A stretch of 52,196 bases of DNA, taken from a virus. This document shows positions 42,826 to 51,069 of the stretch, piece by piece. Location of the stretch: positions 1 through 52,196 of the IMG/VR virus record IMGVR_UViG_3300034375_003040; one strand, 5' to 3'. The notes beneath the pieces are model-generated. The model saw nothing but the letters and a program-made list of their open reading frames with translations, was not told the origin of the DNA and made no database searches. How positions within the stretch are numbered: position 1 is the stretch's first letter; each line of letters opens with the position of its first letter. Position numbers and translations under genes: made by a program.

Positions 42826-43095
42826 TTATGATTTAGCACTTTCATTATATTTGTCATAATAGTAGTTATAATATTCTAATTGTTTAATTAATACTTCGTC
42901 TTTCTTAAAGTTTGGGCTAAAGTTAGATTTATCTTTAATAATTATTTCAACACAAAAGTCTAGGCCTGAGCCAGTATAGTTTTGAGCAGGGACAACACAG
43001 CATTTAATGCCGTTATTAATACACCAAGAAATTTTATGATAATCTTCTTTAGTCCAAGAATAAAACCCAGGCTTAAATGGTCTACGCTTAGCCAT
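42826..43095 (-). CDS. Conserved phage protein, unknown (89 aa)
   Basis: Start at the Met of MAKRRPFKPGFYSWTKEDYH, whose ATG overlaps the primase stop as TAATG (43093-43097). The N-terminus is basic with FKPGFYSWTKEDY; the middle has two adjacent Cys (KCCVVP) and a Tyr-rich tail. I recall similar proteins beside primases of marine phages, without known function. Confidence 0.6.
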   Translation of the reverse strand: MAKRRPFKPGFYSWTKEDYHKISWCINNGIKCCVVPAQNYTGSGLDFCVEIIIKDKSNFSPNFKKDEVLIKQLEYYNYYYDKYNESAKS

Positions 43096-44810
43096 TATGT
43101 TTCCCAAGGCATTGGCTCATTCTCTTCAAGGTCTGCAGCTATAGGTAAGAAACTACCCGATCTGTATTCCCACTTAAAATGAGCTTCAGCTCCGTTTTCA
43201 CCAAGGTTTTGAAACTTAACTTTTAAGACTTTAGCCTTAACAGTTTTAGCCTCATAATCCCTGTGAACCAATAAGCCGTGATAACTAGCATCGTACCATT
43301 CACCACCGCCTTTAATGTTATACATTGTTGGTTCTTCAATCTTGCCATCTTTGTCTTTATACATTTTAGTAGGGTGAGCTACTACAATAACTAACACATC
43401 ATACTTTTTAGCAAAGACTTCAATTTTCTGTAAATACTCAAGCGTATAACGGTTTACGTCGTCTGAGTTAGCATTAACATCTCTAACCTTATTAAACGGA
43501 TCAATAACAAGGCATTTAATACCTTTACGCTTTACAAGCTCAGCGCCTTTACGCAATACAGCCTCAAGCGAGTACTTATCCATATCAATAAAGAAAAAGT
43601 TATCATTAACGTGATCAGCAACTTGATTCCATTTATCGCCATCAATATCTTCAGCCGAAGGCATATCTTGCCAAACTTTACGCATCAACTTGTGAGCGTG
43701 CAAAAACGTAGGTTGATTTTCAGGACTAGCAAATGCAGTCTTCCAACCATAGTTCTTATTATAGCCTACACACATTTGGTCAACAAAATCAGACTTACCA
43801 GAGCTAGGTATACCAGTAACAGTAATAAACTGGGACGTGTATGTAGAAAAGATTTTATCGAAGTTTTCGATACCAATTTGAAAACCTGGTTTAAAACCAT
43901 TTTGCACAAAATCTTTAAGCTCATCTTCTATATCTTTTAATGTTGATACTCCTTCAAGCGGCACTGGCTTAGCGCCTTCTATAACAGACTTTAATCTGCC
44001 TTTACCGTACTTAACTAAATAATCGTTTGCGTCTTTACAATCCTCAAAGTCAACTAAATGGCAGACCTCAGCGCCAAGACGTCGTATAAACTCTTGTTTC
44101 AACGCTTGACCAGGTTCATCAGCATCAACTGCTAATATAACCTTTTCTTTGTCTTCAAAATAATCGATGCAATTATCTAAATAATCGAGGTTGTTTGAAT
44201 TTAACGTAGCGCCATTAGGCACTGATATTACGTTTTTAATTCCCGCTTCGTGCATTGCAAGCACATCCATTTCACCCTCAACTATAATACAAGAATCATA
44301 GCCTACGATACTGTTGATATTGTAAAATATCTTTTCAGCGCCTTTGTAGAGCTTAAAATTCTTACGACCATCTCTATACTTTACGTTTATAAGTTGGTCA
44401 CCCATAAAATAGTTGAACTGTATTGTATTCTCTGACTTGCCAGTTTGAGGCATAAACTCAGGACCTTCAGTTACCCAAAGATCCTGTAGCGTTTGCTTTG
44501 ATATACCTCGCGTTGCGAACCAATCAACAACTTTAGTATCAGGTATTGTCGTAGCTACTTCGTGCGTTGGCCTTGCGTAGACCTTTTCAGAAGCACCTTT
44601 ACGCTGATATGTGTGTAGTTGAAAACTAGTATCACAATTGTGACATGTGCCGAGACCACGTTCCCAGTCATAAGAAGCGCATTTAGCTTTCTTATTTTCA
44701 GGTTTCCTAGTGTGAGAGCACAAAGGACAAACCCCTTGTGACTTCCCAGCTTCTAGGTCGTATTGATTGAACTCATCAATCAAAAATCCATTGATCTCTC
44801 TACTCTCCAT
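43095..44810 (-). CDS. Primase-helicase (T7 gp4-like)
   Basis: 571 aa, bifunctional replication protein. Zinc finger: Cys28, Cys31, Cys44 and Cys56/Cys59. Toprim primase core: IIVEGEMDVLAMHE (175-188; Glu178 and Glu180) and AVDADEPGQ (227-235; Asp229 and Asp231). RecA/DnaB-type helicase: Walker A GIPSSGKS (333-340), Walker B CLVIDP (433-438) and VVAHPTK (476-482). Length and domain order match T7 gp4 (566 aa). An SSB-like gene lies immediately upstream in the operon. No DNA polymerase is seen in the window. Confidence 0.92.
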   Translation of the reverse strand: MESREINGFLIDEFNQYDLEAGKSQGVCPLCSHTRKPENKKAKCASYDWERGLGTCHNCDTSFQLHTYQRKGASEKVYARPTHEVATTIPDTKVVDWFATRGISKQTLQDLWVTEGPEFMPQTGKSENTIQFNYFMGDQLINVKYRDGRKNFKLYKGAEKIFYNINSIVGYDSCIIVEGEMDVLAMHEAGIKNVISVPNGATLNSNNLDYLDNCIDYFEDKEKVILAVDADEPGQALKQEFIRRLGAEVCHLVDFEDCKDANDYLVKYGKGRLKSVIEGAKPVPLEGVSTLKDIEDELKDFVQNGFKPGFQIGIENFDKIFSTYTSQFITVTGIPSSGKSDFVDQMCVGYNKNYGWKTAFASPENQPTFLHAHKLMRKVWQDMPSAEDIDGDKWNQVADHVNDNFFFIDMDKYSLEAVLRKGAELVKRKGIKCLVIDPFNKVRDVNANSDDVNRYTLEYLQKIEVFAKKYDVLVIVVAHPTKMYKDKDGKIEEPTMYNIKGGGEWYDASYHGLLVHRDYEAKTVKAKVLKVKFQNLGENGAEAHFKWEYRSGSFLPIAADLEENEPMPWET

Positions 44811-44813
44811 TTA

Positions 44814-45122
44814 TTAAAACGGTAAGTCGTTATCAGAAACTTCAGCTTTAGCTGGCGCAGGAGGCATATTGTCTCTTGGCGCAGCGTCAACGTTTGTGCC
44901 GTTAGTCCAAACAACCTTAACGTTACCTAAGTAAGTCTTAGCTGCTTTAGCATCACGCTCGTCTTTTGTTTGCTCCACAATAACTGGACCTTGGTTACCG
45001 AACTGATCAGGTTCGTCATTTAGGGTAATTGCAATAGGTAAATATTTACCCTTTTTACCCACGATAATTTTGTCTTTAGGAATCTCATTAAGATTAATAG
45101 ACGCTTTAATAATACTTGCCAT
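44814..45122 (-). CDS. SSB-like single-stranded DNA-binding protein
   Basis: 102 aa, small. Beta-rich body with KKGKYLPIAITL and KTYLGNVKVVW strands, a Pro/Ala linker, and an acidic C-terminal tip, DNDLPF, of the SSB type used to recruit partner proteins. It is next to primase-helicase and recombination genes. The OB fold is inferred; the tail is directly visible. The leader contains three TTAA-type repeats (45133-45152). Confidence 0.75.
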   Translation of the reverse strand: MASIIKASINLNEIPKDKIIVGKKGKYLPIAITLNDEPDQFGNQGPVIVEQTKDERDAKAAKTYLGNVKVVWTNGTNVDAAPRDNMPPAPAKAEVSDNDLPF

Positions 45123-45156
45123 AATAAATAAAATTAGTTAATTAATTAATTAAAAG

Positions 45157-45882
45157 TTACAGTGTCTCTGTTTTAAGATACTGTTTTGGATCAAAGTTGT
45201 CATTTTTAAAGAACAAATCATATTGCTCGCTAGCCATTTCAACTTTTTTAGATCCTTGTTCATAAAACTGCGGCGAACAGTCAAACAAACCTATTTGTTG
45301 AGTTGTTTTGTCTATTACAATAAACAACATTTCATAGCCAAACAGCTTACTATATATGTAGGCTTGGCTGTCGTAGTTATATTTCTTAGCGTTCCATCTA
45401 AACTTATCAATATCAGACGTAGTTTTAAGATCTATAACTAGTTTTTCTTCGTGATTGATAACATCTGCTTTGCCTTTCCATTTGTTACCAAATAGTTCGG
45501 TTACACCAGGTTCTTCAAATACACAATCTGCGCCGTGTATTAGGCCACGACAAACGTCGTTCTCTAAAACTGTGTCAATCAGTAGTTGGGCATTATCTAC
45601 TTCTGACTGCAACAAGCACATTTCACCACCAGAAAGCTCTTTATAAGCTTTGGTATTACGATTAGTAGCTTCTACAATTTTAAAGCTCTTCAGCTTGTCT
45701 GGCTCTAATATAGCAGTATGAAAATAACCACCGACTAAAAAAGCTGGTATTTTTTTCTGCGGATCACGTAGTGACAGCGGGTTTTTAAGCAACGTAGATA
45801 TATTAGAGTTACTTAAATATTGCTGACCAAACTCACCGTAGTAGTCTTCGTCGTTTCTTAGTCGATCAATTATTTCTTTCAT
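45157..45882 (-). CDS. RecB/exonuclease VIII-type PD-(D/E)XK nuclease
   Basis: 241 aa. Motifs: GGYFHTAILEP (His55), GKADV (Asp140), LVIDLKTT (Asp151-x-Lys153), and the helix with Gln173xxxTyr177. This is the RecB/Cas4-like order G-H, GxxD, DxK, QxxxY. It pairs with the ERF annealase directly upstream as a two-component recombination system (exonuclease plus annealing protein). The start overlaps the ERF stop as TAATG (45880-45884). Confidence 0.85.
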   Translation of the reverse strand: MKEIIDRLRNDEDYYGEFGQQYLSNSNISTLLKNPLSLRDPQKKIPAFLVGGYFHTAILEPDKLKSFKIVEATNRNTKAYKELSGGEMCLLQSEVDNAQLLIDTVLENDVCRGLIHGADCVFEEPGVTELFGNKWKGKADVINHEEKLVIDLKTTSDIDKFRWNAKKYNYDSQAYIYSKLFGYEMLFIVIDKTTQQIGLFDCSPQFYEQGSKKVEMASEQYDLFFKNDNFDPKQYLKTETL

Positions 45883-46433
45883 TACTTAGTTAATTGTTTT
45901 TCCTGCGCTGCAGTTAACTTATACTTGTTTTTAATAGCCGCAATATCACCACCACCAGCAACGTACTCAACAGCTTTTACTAACTGTTCTTTCGTAATAG
46001 CAGGCTTAACTTTGGCTACAACCTTCGCAGCTACACCTTTACCATGTTGATTTGTAGCGTCAGCGTCTTCGGTATCATCAATTAAGAATAAATTACCAAG
46101 AGCATATTTTTTAGCGTACGTAGATGCTGCACCAAACTGTTGAGCAGTCTGCATACCTTTTTGTTGCATATCAACGCCGACAACAGCTGTAGCGTGTATA
46201 GCATCGGCGCCGTCGCTAATTGTAGCAGTAGACTTAATCATTGGAACAGGATCTGTAGCGATTAGTTCTTCTGATATTGTTACTGATATGTTATGTTGTA
46301 ATAAAAAAGGCTTTACACCCTCTAAGATGTCTTCAGCTTTACGGAAGTAATACTTACCAAAGCTATTGTATGAAGACTTTTTTGCTTTTAGCTTTGTCTG
46401 AACATCAGCTAATTTTTTAGTTAACTCTTTCAT
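45882..46433 (-). CDS. erf: ERF-family single-strand annealing protein
   Basis: 183 aa. Contains the ERF signature FGAASTYAKKYALGNLFLID (about 101-120) followed by DTEDADA. Anneals complementary single strands during phage recombination and end joining. The C-terminal ~50 residues (KVVAKVKPAITKEQLVKAV) form a separate small helical domain. The gene is coupled to the nuclease downstream. The leader ends ACCAATTATG, shared with a gene at 48546. Confidence 0.88.
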   Translation of the reverse strand: MKELTKKLADVQTKLKAKKSSYNSFGKYYFRKAEDILEGVKPFLLQHNISVTISEELIATDPVPMIKSTATISDGADAIHATAVVGVDMQQKGMQTAQQFGAASTYAKKYALGNLFLIDDTEDADATNQHGKGVAAKVVAKVKPAITKEQLVKAVEYVAGGGDIAAIKNKYKLTAAQEKQLTK

Positions 46434-46492
46434 AATTGGTATATTGGTTTATTTAATAATTACATATTAGCGTTTTACTTTTAACGCGTAAC

Positions 46493-47239
46493 TTACAGTA
46501 AATCAATCACTTGCGAGTGACCAATTGCATTTTTTAGTTTTTGTATTGCTTGTCTTTTTAATTGAGAAACTCTTACATAAGAGCTTGTACCGTTTATATT
46601 TAGATGGCTAGCTATTTCTGATGCTGATTTTTTTTCGCAGTCTAAACCGTAGCTCATTCTTATTACATCGTACTCTCTAGTATCTAAATGCTCTTTAAGC
46701 AATTTCATTAATAATTCATTTAAGTCTTTGTTGTTAGGCTCATCTTCTGTTTCAGGTATTTCATATACCATCTCATCAGTACCTAACGACTCTAAAGATG
46801 TAAACACTGAGTTGAAAAACGACTCAACAGCTTTTTCATCTTTATCAAAAGACTTTCTTATTTCATTTAACCTGTGTTCAGGTATTCGCATTGTACCTCT
46901 GTTATTGTCAATGGCTCTACGTATAGCGCCTTTAACTCTTTTGGCTAAAAAAGATTTTAATCTTTTCTCAGGATCTTCTGCTTCATTAATTGTTTCCCAT
47001 ATAATTTTATCTACAGCTTTTATTAATCCTATAACGCCTTCTTGTATCATGTCAGTAATAGTCATAACGCCTGATGCTTGTTGAGCTGTAGAGAACTTAC
47101 GCGCTAGGTTTTCTGCTAGTGGCATAAACTTAACTATAAGCTCATCTCTAGTATACTCATCCCAATTTTTATCATTAGGTAAAGAAGACTTTAAATCTTC
47201 TTTGTATCGTCTGTAGTTACTATTGTTATAATTTTTCAT
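46493..47239 (-). CDS. Phage-encoded sigma-70 family factor
   Basis: 248 aa. Redirects host RNA polymerase. Region 2 at ~28-110 (LIVKFMPLAENLARKF, ITDMIQEGVIGLIKAVDK), region 3 start RIPEHRLNEIRKSF (~118-131), and region 4 at ~185-240 (YDVIRMSYGLD, SASEIASHLNI, VSQLKRQAIQKL). Region 1.1 is absent, as in minimal sigma factors. The start lies 4 nt after a TATATTTG box, the Bacteroidota -7 element, which implies a leaderless message. Together with the HTH gene upstream it is the obvious transcription switch of the genome. Confidence 0.9.
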   Translation of the reverse strand: MKNYNNSNYRRYKEDLKSSLPNDKNWDEYTRDELIVKFMPLAENLARKFSTAQQASGVMTITDMIQEGVIGLIKAVDKIIWETINEAEDPEKRLKSFLAKRVKGAIRRAIDNNRGTMRIPEHRLNEIRKSFDKDEKAVESFFNSVFTSLESLGTDEMVYEIPETEDEPNNKDLNELLMKLLKEHLDTREYDVIRMSYGLDCEKKSASEIASHLNINGTSSYVRVSQLKRQAIQKLKNAIGHSQVIDLL

Positions 47240-47243
47240 TGTA

Positions 47244-47251
47244 CAAATATA
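47244..47251 (-). promoter_or_regulatory. Bacteroidota-type -7 box before sigma gene
   Basis: TATATTTG on the minus strand, matching TAnnTTTG, 4 nt upstream of the sigma ATG. No TTTG-like -33 element is seen at the expected distance. By spacing the transcript would start at or near the ATG. Confidence 0.5.
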
Positions 47252-47263
47252 CGAAATTTAATG

Positions 47264-47329
47264 TTACGATGGCCATATAGTTACTAACGGCTCTTTGTTA
47301 GTATCTTTTTTAGTTTTAGGTTTTAACAT
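47264..47329 (-). CDS. Possible 21-residue peptide
   Basis: MLKPKTKKDTNKEPLVTIWP then S. Its ATG overlaps the stop of the upstream HTH gene (ATGTTAA) and it ends just before the sigma -7 box. Basic and short. It may be a real coupled peptide or chance. Confidence 0.32.
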   Translation of the reverse strand: MLKPKTKKDTNKEPLVTIWPS

Positions 47330-47949
47330 AATTGTTGGTTTAATAGTTCTTTTTCTTTTTTCAATTCATTTGGCATGTTACGATGTACAGTTCGTGTTGA
47401 CACGTTTAACGCTGCAGAGATTGATTGTATCGTTATCTTTTTATTATCATGATGCAAATGTAACATAACGTCATAGATGTCGTCAGAATTGATCTTTTTA
47501 GATCGACCAACCATTTGACCTACGATTTTAAGCTTTTGCTCTTGTGTTAAACCGCAGTTCCAGTTAAATATTATCTTGCGAGCTTTATTAACTGGCGGAT
47601 GCTCAAGATCACACATGCTAACCTCATATATAATAGATTTAAGTAAATGCTCTGATACTTTAAATGTTACGTAACCGTTTTCTTTTTTTACGATGTCTTG
47701 AGCTATGCTTTCAAAGTCATCTTGATCAAGTTGTGGGTTAAGATACCATATAACTAGCAAATGCCATTTAAGAGATTTGTAAGTATTAATTTTTGCCTTA
47801 CTTCTAAACAACGCGTAATGTTGATGTGTACCATATTCATAGTAGTTGCCCCAGTCATAAACCTCTGTAGGTTGATCTGTTACTGGCGGCCTTATATATA
47901 TTAACTTACGTCTGTTTAGTATATCCATATTCCTGTCAAACTGTGACAT
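47323..47949 (-). CDS. Helix-turn-helix protein, possible regulator or replication factor
   Basis: 208 aa. The C-terminal HTH is clear: TIQSISAALNVSTRTVHRNM (about 173-192). The N-terminal ~100 residues have WGNYYEYGTHQHYALFRSK and a helical middle, without a recognised fold. The ATG overlaps the stop of the 46-aa gene upstream (TAATG). It is adjacent to the sigma factor, so a transcription role is likely; replication initiation is the alternative. Confidence 0.6.
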   Translation of the reverse strand: MSQFDRNMDILNRRKLIYIRPPVTDQPTEVYDWGNYYEYGTHQHYALFRSKAKINTYKSLKWHLLVIWYLNPQLDQDDFESIAQDIVKKENGYVTFKVSEHLLKSIIYEVSMCDLEHPPVNKARKIIFNWNCGLTQEQKLKIVGQMVGRSKKINSDDIYDVMLHLHHDNKKITIQSISAALNVSTRTVHRNMPNELKKEKELLNQQLC

Positions 47950-48089
47950 TAGCCTGTTACTCCTCTATATTCACAGCCTATTGTCACACTGCAAGGTTTT
48001 AACGTTGCAATAATAATTCTTTTACTCTTATCTTTTGCAAATTTAATTTCATTAAATTGCTTAATACGTTGTCTTAGGTCTTTCTTCAT
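47949..48089 (-). CDS. Small overlapping gene (46 aa)
   Basis: MKKDLRQRIKQFNEIKFAKD then KSKRIIIATLKPCSVTIGCE and YRGVTG. It starts inside the upstream gene (29-nt overlap) and its stop shares bases with the next ATG (TAATG at 47947-47951). A strand-like core, RIIIATLKPCSVTIGCEY, with two Cys suggests a small beta protein. Function unknown. The exact double coupling argues it is real. Confidence 0.7.
   Translation of the reverse strand: MKKDLRQRIKQFNEIKFAKDKSKRIIIATLKPCSVTIGCEYRGVTG
48038..48045 (-). promoter_or_regulatory. Possible internal -7 box
   Basis: TAAATTTG on the minus strand (followed by C), matching TAnnTTTG, about 90 nt upstream of the HTH gene. It lies inside the 46-aa gene. 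No -33 element seen; chance matches are expected in DNA this AT-rich. Confidence 0.25.
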
Positions 48090-48546
48090 ACAATTTTTCG
48101 GTTTTAGGGTTTGCAATATTCTTTTTTCCGCCTATGTAATAATTCCAATAAGCTTGTATACTACATTCGTCTTTGTATTCATCAGGCATACACTGCGGAG
48201 GTTGCTCAAAGCCTGTATAAACTAATTCGCCAGGCATTATGTTAAGCTTATCTTTACACTTAGTGTAAGACAAATGCTCTTTACCATAACGTCTTTTGTA
48301 TTCAGCAGATAAAGCTACAAAATGATGATACAACCACTCGTAGTTGTTAGCTGATCGCCTAGCCCATACAGTAGACGGGTGGTTTCTGTGAGCAGCTTTG
48401 TAAGGTACGTCAGCTTCATCACCTAATATACAATGATGCGCTGTACATAACATTTGTGCTGATTCTAATACCATTTTAACAATATGCTTATTGTACTGAT
48501 ATTTAGCGGCTTGATGTGGGTTTTGGTGTAAGAAAAATATATTCAT
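48061..48546 (-). CDS. Conserved phage protein, unknown (161 aa)
   Basis: The N-terminus HQAAKYQYNKHIVKMVLESA (~11-30) and LCTAHHC are of a type I recall in many marine phages (xxPxxAAxxxxDKHVVKMxxExAQ). His-rich and Cys-containing; PSTVWARRSANNYEWLYHH (~57-75) follows. It may be a metal-binding enzyme, but no reaction is known to me. Leader ACCAATTATG. The 46-aa gene starts within its last 29 nt. Confidence 0.6.
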   Translation of the reverse strand: MNIFFLHQNPHQAAKYQYNKHIVKMVLESAQMLCTAHHCILGDEADVPYKAAHRNHPSTVWARRSANNYEWLYHHFVALSAEYKRRYGKEHLSYTKCKDKLNIMPGELVYTGFEQPPQCMPDEYKDECSIQAYWNYYIGGKKNIANPKTEKLYEERPKTTY

Positions 48547-48571
48547 AATTGGTTTTGGTTTGTGTATAGCA

Positions 48572-48847
48572 CTACAAGTTGCTTACAATTTCTTCTAATC
48601 GTTTAATATGTTGGTTTACTAAATGGCATTTTTCATACTCTTCACGATCTTGATAAAGGTTTAACAGTGTCATTAGCCTAGCTAATTCACCAACAGCTTC
48701 ATCATCTTCGCGATCGCATTGCCATACTCTATTGTCTCTCGGATCTTCTATATCGTTAGCTACACCGTATATACGTTTAACTAAACCGTCTGCTAGTCCA
48801 TCTATTAACTTTTTTAATTGTGCGTCTGTCATTTTAATATTATCCAT
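48572..48847 (-). CDS. Unknown acidic helical protein (91 aa)
   Basis: Helical and charged: KLIDGLADGLVKRIYG (~13-28), an acidic centre (QCDREDDEAVGEL) and a C-terminal helix (EEYEKCHLVNQHIKRLEEI). The start could be Met1 or Met6. No recognised domain. It sits in the array of small early genes. Confidence 0.5.
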   Translation of the reverse strand: MDNIKMTDAQLKKLIDGLADGLVKRIYGVANDIEDPRDNRVWQCDREDDEAVGELARLMTLLNLYQDREEYEKCHLVNQHIKRLEEIVSNL

Positions 48848-48859
48848 GAGTAATCGTTT

Positions 48860-49270
48860 TTAGTTTGTATACTTATTTATAAGATCACACGGTTTACCGA
48901 CAAACAGACATTCATCAGAGTCATATCTGAATATGCTAATCCATATTTCATCGCCGCGACCAGTCCACACGTAGTATGAATAGTCAAGATCTCCGTGCTG
49001 TTTTTCAGGGTGTTCTAAATATACAATACCTTTACAAACTTCAAGCTTGTCATAGTGTAGCCCCAGTTTTAGCTTGCATAGCAAGTGTGCAGCTAGACAG
49101 TCTGTATCGTTATAATCTGCGTTATCTACGAATTTAGCTATAGCTACGCCTAAAAAGTCTGGGTAGCCATCGTAGTGATGGTATATTTGATGTGTAACAT
49201 CTTTTGGTTTATTGGCAAATGATTGCCCTGGTGTGCGTTCTGCAAACCTAATTGCTGCTCTCGTACTCAT
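48860..49270 (-). CDS. Conserved phage protein with MSTRAAIRF start
   Basis: 136 aa. MSTRAAIRFAER, then IYHHYDGYPDFLGVAIAKF (~29-47) and YYVWTGRGDEIWISIF (~99-114). The STRAxI...H.DGYP pattern is shared by many phage proteins of unknown role. It overlaps the upstream gene by 23 nt. No catalytic motif assigned. Confidence 0.6.
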   Translation of the reverse strand: MSTRAAIRFAERTPGQSFANKPKDVTHQIYHHYDGYPDFLGVAIAKFVDNADYNDTDCLAAHLLCKLKLGLHYDKLEVCKGIVYLEHPEKQHGDLDYSYYVWTGRGDEIWISIFRYDSDECLFVGKPCDLINKYTN

Positions 49271-49508
49271 GGTATTTATCTATTAATGTGTTAATAATTT
49301 CTCTTCCGTTTGCTGTTTGAAAACCATAACTATGCGTATGTAATGCGTCAATAGGTTTGTTTTCTAACAACAACTGCATAATTCTATAAGAATCAAACTC
49401 TAGTTCGTTAGACACGTCGTTTATAGCTTTAGATAAAGACCTACAGTTGTGTCTTGGGTTAGAGCTTAATTCTGTTTTAATATAACTTTCTATCTGTTCT
49501 GCTGTCAT
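49248..49508 (-). CDS. Unknown small protein (86 aa)
   Basis: Mostly helical: IESYIKTELS, SLSKAINDVSNEL, MQLLLENKPI, ending NTLIDKYHEYESSN. It reads like a winged-helix-like fold, but the match is weak. Overlaps the next gene by 23 nt and follows the previous by 2 nt. Confidence 0.5.
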   Translation of the reverse strand: MTAEQIESYIKTELSSNPRHNCRSLSKAINDVSNELEFDSYRIMQLLLENKPIDALHTHSYGFQTANGREIINTLIDKYHEYESSN

Positions 49509-49510
49509 AA

Positions 49511-49765
49511 CTAATCTAATAATACGTAATACGCTTCAACATTGTTTTTTCTGAACCACGTAAGACCTTTACGCATATCGTCAAGTGTTTTTGGTGCATA
49601 CATACCCATTTCCATAAGTTGATTTGCACCTATTATAAAGTCATACATACTTAGCTCTTCAGCTGTAAGTTCGTAGCTTTGGCCACTGTAAGGGTTTGTA
49701 ACTTCTCCGCCTTCGCTGTATAGTTCGCCGTTGAACCATTTTGGTAATTTAGTTTCTGTCGTCAT
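49511..49765 (-). CDS. Conserved phage protein with KWFNGELY...NPYSG motif
   Basis: 84 aa. KWFNGELYSEGGEVTNPYSG (9-28), then LTAEELSMYDFIIGA and a C-terminal WFRKNNVEAYYVLLD. This pattern recurs in marine and enteric phages with no assigned function. Its start lies within the small membrane gene upstream (17-nt overlap). Confidence 0.6.
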   Translation of the reverse strand: MTTETKLPKWFNGELYSEGGEVTNPYSGQSYELTAEELSMYDFIIGANQLMEMGMYAPKTLDDMRKGLTWFRKNNVEAYYVLLD

Positions 49766-49856
49766 CTTCTAATTCTTTAAATTTATAATTCTGTTCTATT
49801 ACTGTTTGTATAAGTATATAGGCAATATAGCCTAAGTATAAATATAATGCTAACAT
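49749..49856 (-). CDS. Small membrane protein (35 aa)
   Basis: MLALYLYLGYIAYILIQTVI then EQNYKFKELEDDDRN: one membrane helix with an acidic cytoplasmic-type tail. It starts 1 nt after the upstream stop and overlaps the next gene by 17 nt, filling the gap exactly. Function unknown; possibly a small inhibitor or envelope peptide. Confidence 0.58.
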   Translation of the reverse strand: MLALYLYLGYIAYILIQTVIEQNYKFKELEDDDRN

Positions 49857-49857
49857 A

Positions 49858-50463
49858 TTAGTGAAATATTAGACCAACTTTGTTGGTTTTGTTAAACCAT
49901 TTTGTCGCCATCAAGTCAATATTAGAAGCGTCAGTATAACCAGCAGAAATAAGCTCGCTATGGCTATGAAATATTCTGGTGTGTCGATCTTTCTTTTCAT
50001 CTATCATGTGTTTTTGTTTGCCTGAATCACTGAATATAATGTCGTAATTGTCAGGCAGATTAGTATTTTTAAGCATTTCTACGCAGTTTGTATAGCTGTA
50101 AAAGCGTACGTGTGGGTTGTGTATAGCAACAGCGAGCCATTTGTCAAGATAAGCTCTTGAATAATAGTCGCCGCTGTCATGCACCCTTACATAATCAGGA
50201 CGTTTTTTAGCTATTTCCTGATTCATAATATTAACAAAGTCGTCTGTCTTACTGAGTTGATAGCGCTTTTCAAACGCTGGTTGAACGTTTGACCATATAT
50301 ATGCACCTTTTTTGGCATAACAAAACTTCACGCACGCATCAGCGAACGGGCATGTCAACTTACCCGATGCTGATTTGTACGCTGGAATACCAAAATTAAA
50401 TACTCGTAACCCTAGCGACTTGCTAGTCTTTTTGAGCTTGCTGTTTTGTGTTAGCAAATTCAT
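49858..50463 (-). CDS. Gene product 88-like protein (GP88 family)
   Basis: 201 aa. The Cys cluster LTCPFADACVKFCYAKKGAY (~36-55), then YVRVHDSGDYYSRAYLDKWL (~91-110) and VRFYSYTN, is the pattern of the phage GP88 family. Its role is unknown; three closely spaced Cys suggest metal binding. Overlaps the upstream gene as ATGA (50460-50463). Confidence 0.68.
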   Translation of the reverse strand: MNLLTQNSKLKKTSKSLGLRVFNFGIPAYKSASGKLTCPFADACVKFCYAKKGAYIWSNVQPAFEKRYQLSKTDDFVNIMNQEIAKKRPDYVRVHDSGDYYSRAYLDKWLAVAIHNPHVRFYSYTNCVEMLKNTNLPDNYDIIFSDSGKQKHMIDEKKDRHTRIFHSHSELISAGYTDASNIDLMATKWFNKTNKVGLIFH

Positions 50464-50696
50464 TTTTCTTTTATTAAAAATTTATCGCCAAATGCCCAGT
50501 CTTCAAATGTAAGAGAACCTAAAGGCGTGTCTGTAAAAGATACAAAGTCTCTAACTTGAGATACTGTTAAGCGTGACCATAGTTCATTATAGTGTAATGA
50601 CTTTTTAATAGACATAATAGTAGCAGGATATTCTTTTGCGTGAGCTTCTAATCTGTCTCTGTATTCTGGTTTTATACTGTTATATAATGTTTTCAT
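50460..50696 (-). CDS. Unknown small protein (78 aa)
   Basis: Basic helical start (IKPEYRDRLEAHAKEYP), then LWSRLTVSQVRDFVSF and an acidic/aromatic end (FEDWAFGDKFLIKEK). Its stop is coupled to the GP88-like gene. Not recognised. Confidence 0.5.
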   Translation of the reverse strand: MKTLYNSIKPEYRDRLEAHAKEYPATIMSIKKSLHYNELWSRLTVSQVRDFVSFTDTPLGSLTFEDWAFGDKFLIKEK

Positions 50697-50697
50697 A

Positions 50698-51069
50698 TTA
50701 GTCTTGGTTTAATTGGTTATCATCTTCTTTAATCTCAGCAAATATTTCACGTGCTTCATCATATACTACGCGTAATAACTCATCAGCGTTTTGAAATGAC
50801 ATACTTTCAATAGCTATTCTGTTGTCATAGTCAATGTGAAAATCAACGTCAAAATTATCAGCATCGTCAAAGTCAAACGATTCAATACCTTGCTCTATAG
50901 CTTGATATAGCTCATCGAGTTGTAATGCTGTAAGCTTTGGTTTATTTAAGTCTTTTAACTCGTCGTTAAGTCTTTCGATTTGAGCAGCGTAGTCATTTAA
51001 CTCTTCGTTTTTTTGCAATACAAGGTTTTGCAGTGTTGAGATTTTAATCTCTAATTCATCTTTAGTCAT
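50698..51069 (-). CDS. Coiled-coil acidic protein (123 aa)
   Basis: Residues ~4-42 form a coiled coil (ELEIKISTLQNLVLQKNEEL). The C-terminal half is acidic (FDFDDADNFDVDFHIDYD). No known domain. The leader ends AAACCATTATG, similar to two other leaders in the operon. Could be a DNA-mimic-like protein from its acidity; that is speculation. Confidence 0.5.
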   Translation of the reverse strand: MTKDELEIKISTLQNLVLQKNEELNDYAAQIERLNDELKDLNKPKLTALQLDELYQAIEQGIESFDFDDADNFDVDFHIDYDNRIAIESMSFQNADELLRVVYDEAREIFAEIKEDDNQLNQD

